NCBI GenBank assembly: GCA_006538405.1
Contig: BJKQ01000002.1
Span: 682,001 to 746,000, forward strand
DNA: 64,000 bases
Direction: 5' to 3'
DNA from: Hansfordia pulvinata
Lineage: Eukaryota; Ascomycota; Sordariomycetes; Xylariales
Every line of letters begins with the position of its first letter. The first letter of the stretch is position 1. The position numbers were made by a program, and so were the translations under genes. The notes below the pieces were generated by a model. It ran no database searches, had not been told where the DNA came from, and saw only the letters and a list, made by a program, of their open reading frames with translations. Below are positions 22,018 to 33,138 of the stretch, in pieces.

Positions 22018-23762
22018 ATGCCTCACGACAACCCTCTTAATGTCTTTGCCGGGCCAGACTCGGTCAAGAATTACTTCAACCCGGACGAAGCACCACCGCT
22101 GCCTCTGGTTGAGCTTCCGGCGTGCCTGAACCCCTACCGCGAGGATGGCGTTCGTATCTACGCCAAGATGATGACCATGCATCCAACAAATAATGTCAAG
22201 TCCATGCCAGGTATGTCCATCCCTAACCCGCTTGACCGCCCGCTCGGTTGCTGACGGATTCTATCGCAAAGCCCTCAACCTGCTCGAGAACGCCGTTGTT
22301 CCGGGCAAGACAAAAACCATCATCGAGTACAGCTCCGGGTCGACGGTGATCTCCATGTCCATGGTGGCACGCGCGCTCCACGGCATTGGCGACACCCGCG
22401 CGTATCTCAGCAACAAGACCAGCCAGGCCAAGCTCAGGCTCATGCAATTCTTTGGTCTCGATATGTTTGTCACCCACAGCACTTGCTTTGACTCAACTTT
22501 CCGACTGACGCCTCTTGTGTAGCACGCTGTTTGGTGGGCCGTCGCAGCCCGAGCCTGTGGATGACAGAGGAGGCATTCGCCAAGCCGAGAAAGAAGCGAC
22601 CAACGATGATACCATCAACCCGAACCAGTACGAGAACGACGACAACTGGAAAGCTCACATTCGATGGACGGGTCCCCAGATCCTGAAGCAGCTGCCCGAT
22701 ATAACCCTGATTTGTGCGGGGCTGGGCACTTCCGGCACCATGACAGGTCTGGGCTCCTATTTCAAGGAAGCCAAGCCATCAGTATTCAGGCTAGGGTAAG
22801 CGATACCTCGTCGCCAACTTTTTTTGTGGAATTATTCTCTGACATCAGCCCCCAGTGTCGTGACTGCTGCCGGCGACAGAGTCCCCGGGCCCCGTTCCTA
22901 TGCCTTGCTTGGCCCCGTCAAGTTCCCGTGGCAGGCCTCCGTGGACCACATGGAACACGTGGGGTCGCAAGACTCCTTCCAACTCTCCCTTGACCTTTGC
23001 AGGAACGGCATTGTCTGTGGGCCCTCATCCGGCTTCAACCTGACTGGTCTGTACAGTCTGCTGAGGCAGAAGAAGGCAGACGGCACTCTGTCCGAACTCA
23101 AGAACCCAGATGGCGAGGCGCACTGTGTCTTCCTGTGCTGCGATCTGCCTTACCAGTACATCGCCGAATACTTTGACAAGCTAGGCGATAAGGCGTTCCC
23201 CCCAATCCACAATGAGCACCTCACAAAGGTCGACCTGTACCGGTATGATGAAGCTTGGGAGCTTGCACCCAAGGTGGCGATTGAGTCGTTCTTCTCCAAC
23301 CAGCCCCTCACCCCGGGCTCGCAAGCTGCTCAGCAGCAGACACACCAGCTCCGGCCTCACGAAGACTCCGTGGTGATTGATTTCCGCTCCAGCATCGACT
23401 TTGCGCGGGGCTCGCTGCCCGGGGCCATCAGCATTCCGTTGGCCTCGGTCAATGGGCAAAGCCCCTTCTACGACGCAACTCTGCTCGAGAAGACCTGGCT
23501 GGAGCTTGATGAGCTCTTGAATGCCGAAAGGCTGGTGCAGATCCAGGGGCGCCAAGTCCTGATGACTTGCTACGATGGAGACACTGCGCGGGTTGCCACC
23601 AGCGTCTTGCGCGCCAAAGGCATCGAAGCCAGCAGCCTTCGCGGTGGTATGGCGGCCCTGATGACGGCCGATATCTCCACCCTGGCGCCCCTCACTCAGC
23701 AGCCTATTCTCCCCATGACCCACGGACTTTCTCTGGTGGCTCCTGGAAACCGCAGCCCCTGA
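22018..23762 (+). CDS. Cysteine-synthase-like PLP enzyme fused to a rhodanese domain
   Basis: Fold-type II PLP protein of the cysteine synthase/cystathionine beta-synthase group joined to a C-terminal sulphurtransferase-like domain, 521 residues. Exons: 22018-22210, 22272-22464, 22523-22795, 22856-23762. The catalytic-lysine region reads HPTNNVKSMPALNLLE, with the PLP lysine at about residue 61. The phosphate-binding turn is CAGLGTSGTMTGLGSYF near residue 230. The rhodanese part (about residues 365-490) has VVIDFRSSIDFARGSLPGA and an active-site loop CYDGDTAR, so its catalytic cysteine is present. Intron junctions rebuild family sequence (for example FFGLD-ITLFGGPSQ). Sulphur assimilation or cysteine-linked sulphur transfer is the likely role. 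The exact substrate cannot be read from sequence. Confidence 0.9.
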
Positions 23763-25247
23763 AGTCGCCCAGCCATTAACTAGACGTGGCCCAAGGGGAG
23801 ATCGCTCTCGACTCCTGCATGCCACGACATTTCGAGAAACGAGCGATGAGGGGTTTCCAAAGGGGTTGGAATCGCCCTGGCGATGATGCGTCATTGGTGG
23901 TGGGCCCGGGCTCTGCGCGACAGTTTGGGCTCACCTGAGACGGAATGAGACGAGACACTGCCCTTAGTGAAGATACCCAGAACCTATTGTATAGCACCAT
24001 ACTTTGCGACATATTTGTTTGTGGTGACGTCGCGCCCGCCGCCTTCATTGTTCCCTTGAATGACCAAGCACAGCAAGCACCAGTGGAGGCAAACATTATT
24101 TGACCTCAGCAGAACGATGGATAGAGTCAGGCGACATGAATGATGGCCGATTCTGGTCAGCCCTTGCTTCGCAGCAAGGTAGGAGAGCGGTTGACTGAGG
24201 TATGATTTCAAGTCGTCGGGATCAAAGACTGCTGGATGGATGCATTGTCGTTGTTCTTTCCTTTTTTTTTTCGGCCGTACTTGTCCCATTCATTGCCTGT
24301 CAAAAGAAGCGCTGGTCGGGATCTACTCCCTGGTGTCGTGGATGCTTGGCGGTGACCGCTCGAAATGCATGTCCAGCGAGGCTGGTGTTAGCGACAACGC
24401 TACCTGCCGCACCACCAGACTACGGCTAGTTCCACCGCCGCATAGCAGACCGCGGCTGTATAGGTATGGAGAAATGAGATCGCGTGGCCCTTGAAGAGGA
24501 TGTTGTCAGAATGCCATAGCTGAGTGATTGACGTGTGACCGAATCGAACTTTGGCGTAGCCTCATGCCAGGCTCCAGGCCACTGAGTACGCGAAGTCCTC
24601 CGGTGGTCGGGAGGCGGCGTGCGAAGCTCGGTGGGGGCGTGTGCCATGGACGCAAACGAACGAGCAACAAACGCCACTCCTAGTTGCCAAACAAGCGGGT
24701 TTCCACCTAAGCACCTGCAGGCAGAAAAGAACTCAAAGCCCATGTGGCAGAGGGGTCGGCAGGTCGGTCTGGTGGCGACAATGATGAATGAAAATCCACT
24801 CGTGCGAACGGGCGATCACGTGCCAGCCTACGTCATGGCTCTGCTGATAAACTCGACTCGTATGCGCCCCACCGACTGCGGCGAGCAGAGGCGAGGCGTG
24901 GTAGTGGCAGTGGCAGTGGCTGCCGAGCTGCAGTCGTCGCTCGTCTGGATTCAATGTACCCGTGGCGATGATCTCAGGGTGCGGCAGTTAACTTGGAAGC
25001 TTGCGAGGCCAGTCCGTATAACACCGCCAATTGATCGCCTGCGACGGCCACCCCTATACTGTACCTGATTCCGCCCGGGCTTCCATTTTCACCTTCGCCG
25101 CCCGCGCCCCAACACCAATCCCCGCCTCCCGGCTGTTGCTTCCAATTGTCGCCGCCGGGCATTAGTTCATCTCACCACCATCGCCACCACCACCTCCGCC
25201 ACCACGACGCTTACGGTGTCTGGGCAGGCCAAAGCTGCGAGGCGACC
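23763..25247. other. Intergenic, no gene seen
   Basis: About 1.5 kb between the cysteine-synthase gene and the F-box gene on the same strand. The last 150 nt are C/A-rich, as in a fungal leader. Confidence 0.45.
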
Positions 25248-26984
25248 ATGGAATTATCGGATCCTCTGGTCGCCCTTCCGCCCGAGATTGTGCTCCGTGT
25301 CATCGAGTTCGCCAACATAGCATCTATAGCCGCCCTGTGTGCAACCTCCAAGAGCTGGAAGGGCTTCCTCGACCAGCACCAGGATCTGATCTACGCCAGC
25401 CTCACCAACCACGTGCACGCCGTCCAGAGCCCCGGCGACTACGGGCGCAGCGCCACCAGCTTCAGCAAGTACTACCATGGCGCCGACTCGTGGAAGGAGT
25501 TGTGCAAGCGCCAGGTCAAGCTGCAAAAGAACTGGGACCTCGCCACGCCCGTCACCACCGAGAGCGTCATCCACGTCGGCAGCGACCCCGTCTGGCGCTT
25601 CCGCCCCGACTTCAAGCGCCGCTTCATCATATCCACCTCGCAGAGGGGCGGCATCAAGGTCACCTGCATGGACACGGGCAACCGCCTGTGGACCCTGGGC
25701 CCCGACGAGGTGAGGACCTGCGCCCACCTCGAGTACAGCGAGGTTAACGGCCGCGCGGTTGCCGTCTGGGACCGCTGGGGCAGCGCCCTCGAGGTATGGC
25801 GGACCACCGAGGAGGACGGCGGCGAGCGGGGCGTCTTCGAGCTCGTCGCCGTCCTCAACCACGACTGCGAGACGCGGGGGTACCAGCTCAGCTACAACAC
25901 GCTCTGCGTCGTCTCCACGGAGGGGCAGGCCTTCGTGTACGACATGACCCAGAGCCCGCCGCAGCGGACGACGCGTCTCCGGATCGAGGAGGAGGCCGTC
26001 GGCCACCTCGACCAGGACCAGAACTACGTGATGGTCTCGCTCGGGGACAAGGGCTACCATGTGCACGACAAGGCCACCGGGAGGTTCCTCGGCGCCATCG
26101 AACCGTGGAAGTGCTCCGTCCACAACTTCTACCACATTGAGCACCCGGTGCGCGAGGAGGGGGGTGCCCACGGGACGCAGGCTATGTCTATCGCGGAGCT
26201 GGCGCGACACAGCACGAACGGGCCCGTCACCTCCATCTTCCCTTTGCGCTCTCCCAACAAGGAGCGCCTGACCCCTCTGGCCATCCAGAAGAAAGATATG
26301 ATGGGCAGTGGCGAGTTCGAACACGAGGGGCACGCAGAATCGCTGGTCCGGGACGACGACTGGGGAGCCGGCATGCTGTGGGGCTCGGTCATGGTCGGCG
26401 TCAGCCGCGGCGGGAGGATCATCGTCGTCTCGAACTGGCACGAGTGCCTGGCCCACGCCCAGGGCAACAACGGCGAGAAGGCGCGGGAGGCCTTTGCGAA
26501 GAACGCCAAAATCATCATGTGCGCGCCCGCCGACGACCCGCGCAACTTCGACATGGGCGGCTGGCTGAGCATCCACGACAACCGGATCCTGTTCGAGATC
26601 CGCGACTGCATCTACATCGTCGCCCTCAACGCCGACGGCTCCGTCCCGGCGGACCCCGAGGAGGCCGAGCGGCCATCGTACGCGACGAATAAGTCCTCGA
26701 CCTACGAGATAGCCTCGCCGGTGCCCGTGAGCTTCATGGCGCTCTACGACGACTGCGTCATGCACACCTACACGACCCTCGGCCTGCGCGACGAGGGCGA
26801 CGAGGACGACTTCCACCCCTTCCCGCCCCCGGGGAACCGGCTGTTCCTGACAAAGACGATCAGAATCCTGAGTCTTGCGCCCGTCGACGAGGCCGACGCC
26901 AGCGTTATGGGGACGTGGGAAGCCATGGACGAAGATACGAGAACTCGGACCCTGTGGTCGTTCGTTCGTAGAATGGTCCAATGA
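25248..26984 (+). CDS. F-box protein with beta-propeller-like C-terminal region
   Basis: Likely substrate receptor of an SCF ubiquitin ligase. Single exon of 578 residues. The F-box is at the N-terminus, residues about 5-45 (LVALPPEIVLRVIEFANIAS, then LCATSKSWKGFLDQH). The remainder has repeated strand-rich blocks with WD-like ends such as MDTGNRLWTLGP, AVAVWDRWGSALEVW, YVMVSLGDKGYHVHDKATG and GVSRGGRIIVVSNWHE. This suggests a propeller that binds substrate. The first ATG was used, and the frame is open upstream but without another ATG. The DCN1 gene in the same window acts on the same ligase class. I cannot name an ortholog. Confidence 0.82.
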   Translation: MELSDPLVALPPEIVLRVIEFANIASIAALCATSKSWKGFLDQHQDLIYASLTNHVHAVQSPGDYGRSATSFSKYYHGADSWKELCKRQVKLQKNWDLATPVTTESVIHVGSDPVWRFRPDFKRRFIISTSQRGGIKVTCMDTGNRLWTLGPDEVRTCAHLEYSEVNGRAVAVWDRWGSALEVWRTTEEDGGERGVFELVAVLNHDCETRGYQLSYNTLCVVSTEGQAFVYDMTQSPPQRTTRLRIEEEAVGHLDQDQNYVMVSLGDKGYHVHDKATGRFLGAIEPWKCSVHNFYHIEHPVREEGGAHGTQAMSIAELARHSTNGPVTSIFPLRSPNKERLTPLAIQKKDMMGSGEFEHEGHAESLVRDDDWGAGMLWGSVMVGVSRGGRIIVVSNWHECLAHAQGNNGEKAREAFAKNAKIIMCAPADDPRNFDMGGWLSIHDNRILFEIRDCIYIVALNADGSVPADPEEAERPSYATNKSSTYEIASPVPVSFMALYDDCVMHTYTTLGLRDEGDEDDFHPFPPPGNRLFLTKTIRILSLAPVDEADASVMGTWEAMDEDTRTRTLWSFVRRMVQ

Positions 26985-27836
26985 TCCCACCTGGGCATGG
27001 ACTATCCCATTTATATAGACGTGTCAACCCGGGTATACCGTATGGTATGAAAACACGGCGGTCGCTTTGGATCGATCAGGCCGAGCACCGGACGAGCAGC
27101 TAGAGAATAGACGCGCAGGGTGCCTCCCGAAGGCTACCATCCTATTTAGAGTCCTGATTACCTGGACAAGCCGAGCGGTTAACTGATCTAGGACGAAAGT
27201 GAGAGGCAGCTGGCAACACGCAGGATCTTGCAAGCTCTCAGAGCCACAGGGTTGACTCGTCCCGCCTGCATATGCAGTAGAGCTGTGATCAGATGCCAAT
27301 ACCGTCACAACACTAATGTCCAACACAGTCGATTGCTTGTCTCGCGACCGCCAAAATGCACATGCCTTGGTAAGTTCGACACGGGCAGACTTCACCATAG
27401 ACGGGAGTGAGAGAAAAGGAACCTGTCTCATCTGAAAGGCGATAGTTGCCCGTCATCTGGGCAAGCAATCGATGATTCTTCATTCATGAACATTTCTCAT
27501 TCGATAGCCAGCCTCTAAGCTATCTGGCTCCCTTGACGGAGTCTCAGGCCGAGACGAAGATGCTGAAGAACCCGGCGGCCGGTGGTCTGCGAACACAGAT
27601 TGGATGCGCAGAAAAAAACCCCACCAGGACACTTTTTCGAGGAACATCGCAGTTCACGGGCGAGGTGCATCAGAGTTCAGGAAGCACTGAGCTGCGATGG
27701 TCTTTGATTTGGGACCAGCTCCTGGCCAGGGCGCGGGGCTTAGAACCCCGAACAAGGGTTCCCGGGCCGCCATCTGGAGGTTTTGATGAACTATCCAGCG
27801 AGCGAAAACGCGCCTTTAGGCGGCTGCAGCAGCCTC
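26985..27836. other. Convergent intergenic region, no gene seen
   Basis: Lies between the 3' ends of the F-box gene (plus) and LSM3 (minus). No domain-bearing frame. Confidence 0.45.
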
Positions 27837-28388
27837 TCACGACGGAGCTTGCGGTGACACCAGGACAACGCTATCGCCTGAGGGAAGGAGTCAGTGGCGG
27901 AACTTTCGCCAGCGGCACCGGGGCTCTGGCCCGTTGGGGGAAGGGGGGAAAGGGGACTCACCTCGAACAAACAGCATCTCCGACTTCTTCGTGATCGTCT
28001 TATTGGCGAAAGGGGTCGAGTCAGCAAAAAAAGGGGCCACGGCATGGGGGAGGGGGCTCAGGTGCGATTCCGCACATACCTTGACATCGCCGTCCTCCTC
28101 GTCCTCGTCAACCACGTAGACCGTCTCCACCACGTCGCCCAGCACCAGGTTCATGTGGCTGTCATACGCCTGGGGTGCCCACCCTGGTCAGTCATACGCC
28201 GCGGACGATCGAAAGTTGATAAGACGGGGCGTGGGGGAGGGGGAAGCGAGACCACGCACATGCAGGCGGCCCTTCAGCTCGCGATCACCCCGCAGCTTGA
28301 CGAAGACGACCTCGTCGATCAGGAGGCGGACAAGGTCGAGGGGCTCGGAGACGGACCCGCCGGCCGGGCCTTCTTCTACGTCGGCCAT
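27837..28388 (-). CDS. LSM3: U6 snRNA-associated Sm-like protein LSm3
   Basis: Subunit of the LSm2-8 ring on U6 snRNA and of the cytoplasmic LSm1-7 decay ring. Four exons on the minus strand (28388-28260, 28169-28080, 27998-27962, 27877-27837) give 98 residues, near the length of yeast and human LSm3. Sm motif 1 is [20 protein letters not shown] plus [12 protein letters not shown]. Sm motif 2 is [16 protein letters not shown], created only by splicing the last intron. An acidic loop [12 protein letters not shown] lies between them. All introns have regular GT..AG ends with GCTGAC or ACTGAC branch sites. It shares a 518-nt divergent promoter with the gene at 28907. Confidence 0.95.
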
Positions 28389-28906
28389 GGCGACTTTTTC
28401 TTTCTCTGGTACCCTGAGATCGGCGTGCTTCTGCTTCGGCACTCTTCTCTCTGAAGTTTTGCCGTGTGGAGGGGCGAGAGGGTGGTGGGTGGGTTGTCGT
28501 CGTCAGTCGTTTTGGGTCGGACAAGGCTGGCCGATGATGGCGCTTGTTTGGGGGCTTTTCGCCTGGGCGGGCGCGGGCTGGCGGGCGCGAGCTATGACCA
28601 CCTGTGGTACGAGGATACATCGTATTGCTGGGTCTTATGTCCACTCACTGGAGCACATGAGGCTGCCCCGCTGCATGCATATGGATATACGCCGTGTATG
28701 CGGCTATATCGTAGATTCACATAGAGAGCTTGAAGCGCTCGCATTGTGCTAGCGAGGCGAGACGCGATCTAGTGTCGCGCTACGTGAGACAGCCAGCCTC
28801 ATCCCCACAACGCCATCGTCGACGTGCCCGTGCCCGCGCCCGTGCCTAACGGTGCCCACCCTCACCCCGCTACGACCCGCTCTAGCAAGACCGCCGGCCG
28901 CTAACT
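28389..28906. promoter_or_regulatory. Divergent promoter region LSM3 / mitochondrial protein
   Basis: This 518-nt space holds both transcription starts, for LSM3 (minus) and the 857-residue gene (plus). I see no clear TATA box near either start. Confidence 0.55.
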
Positions 28907-31480
28907 ATGACGGCGCCTGTCTCGCTCGCCGCACTGGCCGGTCGTCAACTCCTCCCTCGCCGCCCGCTGTCGACCGCCTCGCGATCGCAACACCTCCGCC
29001 GCGTCGCCCACCCTCTGCGCGCGATACCGCAGATTCCGCGCGCACGCCGGGCTGAGCATAACAAGAGAGCATGGGGCGACGGGAAGGATCATGCGCAAGC
29101 CTACGCGACGGGCGCTGCCCCCGCTTCCGGCCCCAGGAAGAATCATGCCATTACAGCCACGACCACAGCTGAACTCATCGACGACCTGCTTGCGCATTTT
29201 CCCCATGGCCCTCCTGAACCAAGAAACTTGCTGTCTTTTGTCCCTTCAGCAGCAAAACCTGTTCCGCGCGGGACCGGGCTACCGCCCATAGCACTCGAGC
29301 TGATCGAGGCACTGAAGAGGCAGGATACACGGGCCCTGGTGGTCGCCCTGAGGAGGACGACGGGCATGACCGAGCAAATGCTTGCAGATGCCATGTCAGC
29401 CATGCCGCGGGGAACAATCACAGAGATATTCATCTCTCTCAGGCCGGAAGTTTGTGCGAAACAGCTCGACCCTCTCGATGGAATCGCCGTCAGCAGTGGC
29501 ATGTCGCTGGCGCTGGATATGGTCCATCTGGTCGACTTCTTCGGCGTCCGCTGGCTGTACCGACGCCTCTTCCATTACACCCTGAGAATCGCCAATGCTG
29601 TCCGGGCTTCGGGGCAGCGACTTGTGGACGAGGAAATCATCACCCTCCTTGGCCTCGCAGCGGCAAAACACGACAAAGTGGCGGTTCACAGGATTTGGCG
29701 ATTGATGGACGCTGATATCCCAGACCAGCACATACGGTTGCATCGCGGGTCTGCCCTCTATGCTGCCTTCATCGAGGCCCAATTCCTCACGCTGCCCATA
29801 CACTATGGCTATGATAAGGCTCGTCGCGTCAGCACCCCTTTGACTCAGGGAGCCATTCACCATCGCATCGGCATCCGAACACTCCGCGCCATGGTGTCTC
29901 TCAGTCTTGGTACAATATCACCGTTCAAGCTGAACCCGCATGGGTTCAAACGTTATGATATGCGTCGGGTGGCACGGGAAAGAAACGCAGCTCTGGTATC
30001 TCGGCGAAGGCTGATGTGGTCATCAAAGAATGGGGTACGACTCCCTCGGCAGACGCACGGAGTCGCGGGGCCCGCCATGCGAGTTTGGCGAGTTGTGAAC
30101 TTTGGCATGAACAATGGTGTCGAGGTGACCGAACGACTCCTTTGCGCCGCCATGGTGGCGTTTGGCCGTGCTGGCTACCTGCGTTTCGTCGGCACCCACA
30201 TTCTGCAGAAATTCTTCGGCGTCCGGCCCAGCATGTCCCTGCCGAAGACTGGGGACTATAAGCCACACTACGCAGACACATGGAACACGTCAGGCCGGCT
30301 GCTGATACCCTCGACCAGACTCATGGAGGCGGTCGTCGAGACTTATTGCTCCACTGCGAATTTTCCATTGGCTTTGGAAGTGGTCGAGAAGATCTCACGC
30401 CGGTTTAAAATGCGCATTCCCGACACGGTCTGGAGATCATTGTTAGAATGGGCATACATCATCGGCACGAGGCCCGTTTCCACGCTTTGGAAGCTGGCTG
30501 GACACCCCGAGCGTACAGTTGATAGTCGAATGGTCGATGGAGTTTTCTCCATGATGACCTCTGCGGAGATGGGCGTTACGCCTACTTTCCAGGACTACTT
30601 GATCCTCGCCAAGCACAAGATCAGCTGCAAACGCCGACCCGAGGCCATCGAGGCTCTGCGGGTTATGATGGCCATGTATCGACGCCAGTGTCAGGAGTAC
30701 GAAGCCACTGTTTTCGCGTGGGCCGGAAACCTCCGTGACGGCGTTAACTTGTTGCGAGCCGAGCACCAGAAGGAGAGAGCCCGGGTCCAGAAGGAGTACA
30801 TGTGGTACTCGCTGCAACATTGCTTCTATAGCCTCCTTCGAAAGCACCGAGGTCGATGGACGCCGAAGTCCGACTTCGCCGACGGTGCGGGATCTTATCA
30901 GCTGGTGCCGGATCTGGTGTGGGAGTTTAGCGAGGTCATGCCGAACCCAATCGCGTACCAGACGCCAACGGGCTACATCGAGCTCGTCGATCCCTCGGCT
31001 GACAAGCCGCGACGGAGGTCTACGCGCGCGAGGATCATCAGTGTCCCGGCCCCTAAGACGCGGCCTGGCGGCCGTATGCGGTGGGGACATGTGCGTTTGA
31101 AGCGTGGCATGTCACGGGTCAACTCGAGCCACTCACTCAGGGCGCACTACCCCGACACTTCGGAGAAGAGCATCATCTTCATGCTGGCGGGCAGCTACCC
31201 GCAGTACTATGGGGGAAAGCGGACCGCGCGCCGTGTGATTGCTAAGCTCGGCCCCGAGGGCGCGGCGGACAGCGTCGACACCCTGCCGGAGAGCTTGGCC
31301 GAGGAGGTGCGCAAGCTACTCGACCGGAGGAGCCGCCGACGTCGCCAGCCGATGAAGGGGAGCAACAGCGAGGACCGCCCCCTTCCCGGGAGCCTACGGG
31401 GGTACCAACGCCTGCCCAGGAAGAAGAACGCGCGCAGAGACATCCGCCTTCGGGACGGTGGGCCCAAACGCACTGCATGA
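28907..31480 (+). CDS. Large mitochondrial protein, possibly PPR-like / ATPase-expression type
   Basis: Single exon encoding 857 residues. The N-terminus is a basic presequence (LAGRQLLPRRPLSTASRSQH), indicating mitochondrial import. Most of the protein is helical with recurring two-helix blocks, for example RLMEAVVETYCSTANFPLAL, VWRSLLEWAYIIGTRP and EAIEALRVMMAMYRRQ, as in pentatricopeptide-type RNA-binding proteins that control mitochondrial transcripts. Fungal proteins annotated as mitochondrial ATPase expression factors look like this, but I cannot match it firmly. The C-terminus is very basic (RRSRRRRQPMKG), consistent with RNA contact. Codon use is ordinary and no introns are needed. 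Confidence 0.75.
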   Translation: MTAPVSLAALAGRQLLPRRPLSTASRSQHLRRVAHPLRAIPQIPRARRAEHNKRAWGDGKDHAQAYATGAAPASGPRKNHAITATTTAELIDDLLAHFPHGPPEPRNLLSFVPSAAKPVPRGTGLPPIALELIEALKRQDTRALVVALRRTTGMTEQMLADAMSAMPRGTITEIFISLRPEVCAKQLDPLDGIAVSSGMSLALDMVHLVDFFGVRWLYRRLFHYTLRIANAVRASGQRLVDEEIITLLGLAAAKHDKVAVHRIWRLMDADIPDQHIRLHRGSALYAAFIEAQFLTLPIHYGYDKARRVSTPLTQGAIHHRIGIRTLRAMVSLSLGTISPFKLNPHGFKRYDMRRVARERNAALVSRRRLMWSSKNGVRLPRQTHGVAGPAMRVWRVVNFGMNNGVEVTERLLCAAMVAFGRAGYLRFVGTHILQKFFGVRPSMSLPKTGDYKPHYADTWNTSGRLLIPSTRLMEAVVETYCSTANFPLALEVVEKISRRFKMRIPDTVWRSLLEWAYIIGTRPVSTLWKLAGHPERTVDSRMVDGVFSMMTSAEMGVTPTFQDYLILAKHKISCKRRPEAIEALRVMMAMYRRQCQEYEATVFAWAGNLRDGVNLLRAEHQKERARVQKEYMWYSLQHCFYSLLRKHRGRWTPKSDFADGAGSYQLVPDLVWEFSEVMPNPIAYQTPTGYIELVDPSADKPRRRSTRARIISVPAPKTRPGGRMRWGHVRLKRGMSRVNSSHSLRAHYPDTSEKSIIFMLAGSYPQYYGGKRTARRVIAKLGPEGAADSVDTLPESLAEEVRKLLDRRSRRRRQPMKGSNSEDRPLPGSLRGYQRLPRKKNARRDIRLRDGGPKRTA

Positions 31481-31989
31481 GAGGTTCGGAACCGCCCGAA
31501 GAGCAGGGGGAGCATGCACGACAAGTCGCTTTGAGGTGGCCGTGCAGCGGGCACCCGTGGGCGCCACGAGCAGACGAGAGGAGATACCCGCACTGACTCT
31601 TGATCTGATGGGCGGGTATGGTGATGATTCTCGCGCGCGGTAGCGAATGCGTCCTTCCCCGTTCCGTGAGAGTGCTGGCACATTGTTGCTTGTGTTGGCG
31701 TCATTGGCCCAACGAAACTCCCTGGTGCAATTACCGGAGTCACACGGCGAGCGGCGAGCGAGCGAGCGTGCGTGCGAGCATCCACATTTTTGACGTATAT
31801 AGATGTCTTCGATGCCGTGTGCATCTTTTACATCATGTAGAGTTATCATTCCTGCCCTCTTCCAATTCCCAGAGACACATGTGAATGTATACTTGCTGAT
31901 TCTCGCACACTACGTAAGCTATAAGTATAAACATATGCTTACAGGCCCGGGGGGCATTGCAGAATCGCCGCCCACAACCCCGGCGGCCC
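31481..31989. other. Convergent intergenic region
   Basis: About 500 nt between two converging stop codons, holding both 3' untranslated regions. No gene seen. Confidence 0.5.
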
Positions 31990-33138
31990 TCACGACCCGG
32001 CCTCGAGCTCCGCCGGCCCGACCAGCCGCAGGTCGTTGACGTACATGTACCGGCTGAGTGTGATCCAGCCCCAGCGGAACCAGGCCATCTGCGAGCGGTG
32101 CGCCTCGACCATGGCGCGCCGCGCCGCGGCGTACGTGGCCGCCTGGGCGCCTCCGCTTCCGCCGCCGCCGCCCAGCGCGCTGGCGAAGACCAGCTTCTCC
32201 GGCGGGTCGCCGTCGCCGCCGCCGCCGACGCCGCTGGACGGCCACGCGGTCGCGGCCACGTCGAGGTACCCGCTGTACTTGCGCAGGAGGGGCACGGTGG
32301 TCAGCTCGTAGAGGTGGACCGGGGATTTCGATGGCGGCGGCGGCGCGGTTGTCTCTGTCTCGGAGTCCCCGGGGTTGCGCTCTTGCTGCTGCTGTTGTCG
32401 TTGTTGCTGTTGTTGTTGTTGTTGGTGGTGGTGGGCGATCAGGCGGGAGGCGAAGGCGCGGACGCCCTTGTGGACCGACTTGTGGTTGACGTGGTGGGAG
32501 ACGCCGAGGGCGTCGAAGGTGAGGAGGACGTCGACGGCGGGGGCGGAGAGGCGCGGCGCGAAGAGGGAGGCTAGCAGGTCGGCGATCTTGGTCGTGTCCC
32601 AGTGCGCGGTGCCGGAGTCGGGAAAGTCGCTGGATTTGTGACGCTAATTATTAGAAATTGGGGGCTTTTCTTCTGAAGAGGAGAGGGGAAGCGGGAGGGG
32701 GGTGTTGGGGGAAGGCAGGGCTCACGGGCTGTCGATGATGTGGACGTCCTCCTCGGACCGGAGGCCCAGCAGGCGGGCGCTGGCCTGCAGCTCGGCGCGG
32801 CGGGTGGCGCCGAGGCCGTAGGCGTCGCCGACGCTCAGGCACAGGATCTGCACGTGGTTGCCGGCGGCCGGGCGGGTCAGGGCCAGGACCGAGGGCGCGA
32901 AGAACATGGCCTCGTCGTCCGGGTGGGCGATGACGAGGGCGATGCGCTTGTTGCGCAGGGTCGGCGGCGCCATGGTGGCGGCGGCGGCGGCGGCGCCTCT
33001 GGAGTTGGGGCTGGAGGCGTAGCCGCCAACGACGTGCGGGTGCGTGGTGATGACGTGGCGGTACAGCTGCGGAAGGAAGAGGATGGCGACCGCGAGGGCT
33101 GCGCCGAGGGTCGCGAATAGGGTCGTCGGCGAGGGCAT
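31990..33138 (-). CDS. GPI12: N-acetylglucosaminyl-phosphatidylinositol de-N-acetylase (PIG-L/Gpi12)
   Basis: Second enzyme of GPI-anchor synthesis, removing acetate from GlcNAc-PI at the ER. Two exons (33138-32726, 32629-31990) give 350 residues. A single N-terminal membrane segment (LFATLGAALAVAILFLPQLY) is followed by the zinc-binding AHPDDEAMFF motif at about residue 70-80, LCLSVGDAYGLG, and the second metal-binding block VSHHVNHKSVHKG. A poly-Gln/His insert (QQQQQQQRQQQQQ) follows that block. The intron junction rebuilds HIIDSPDFPDSGTAHWD. The C-terminus has aromatic residues (WFRWGWITLSRYMYVNDL) typical of the family. It is divergently transcribed from the DUF7719-like gene. Confidence 0.93.
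32382..32432 (-). repeat. CAG/CAA repeat in GPI12 exon 2
   Basis: Trinucleotide array encoding His3, Gln7, Arg, Gln5, inserted between the second metal motif and the C-terminal part. Confidence 0.8.

Noticed and set aside
25254..26990. 578-codon open frame antisense to the F-box gene
   Set aside because: It mirrors the F-box gene almost exactly and arises from G/C at third positions. It has Val/Asp/Gly-rich composition and no domain.
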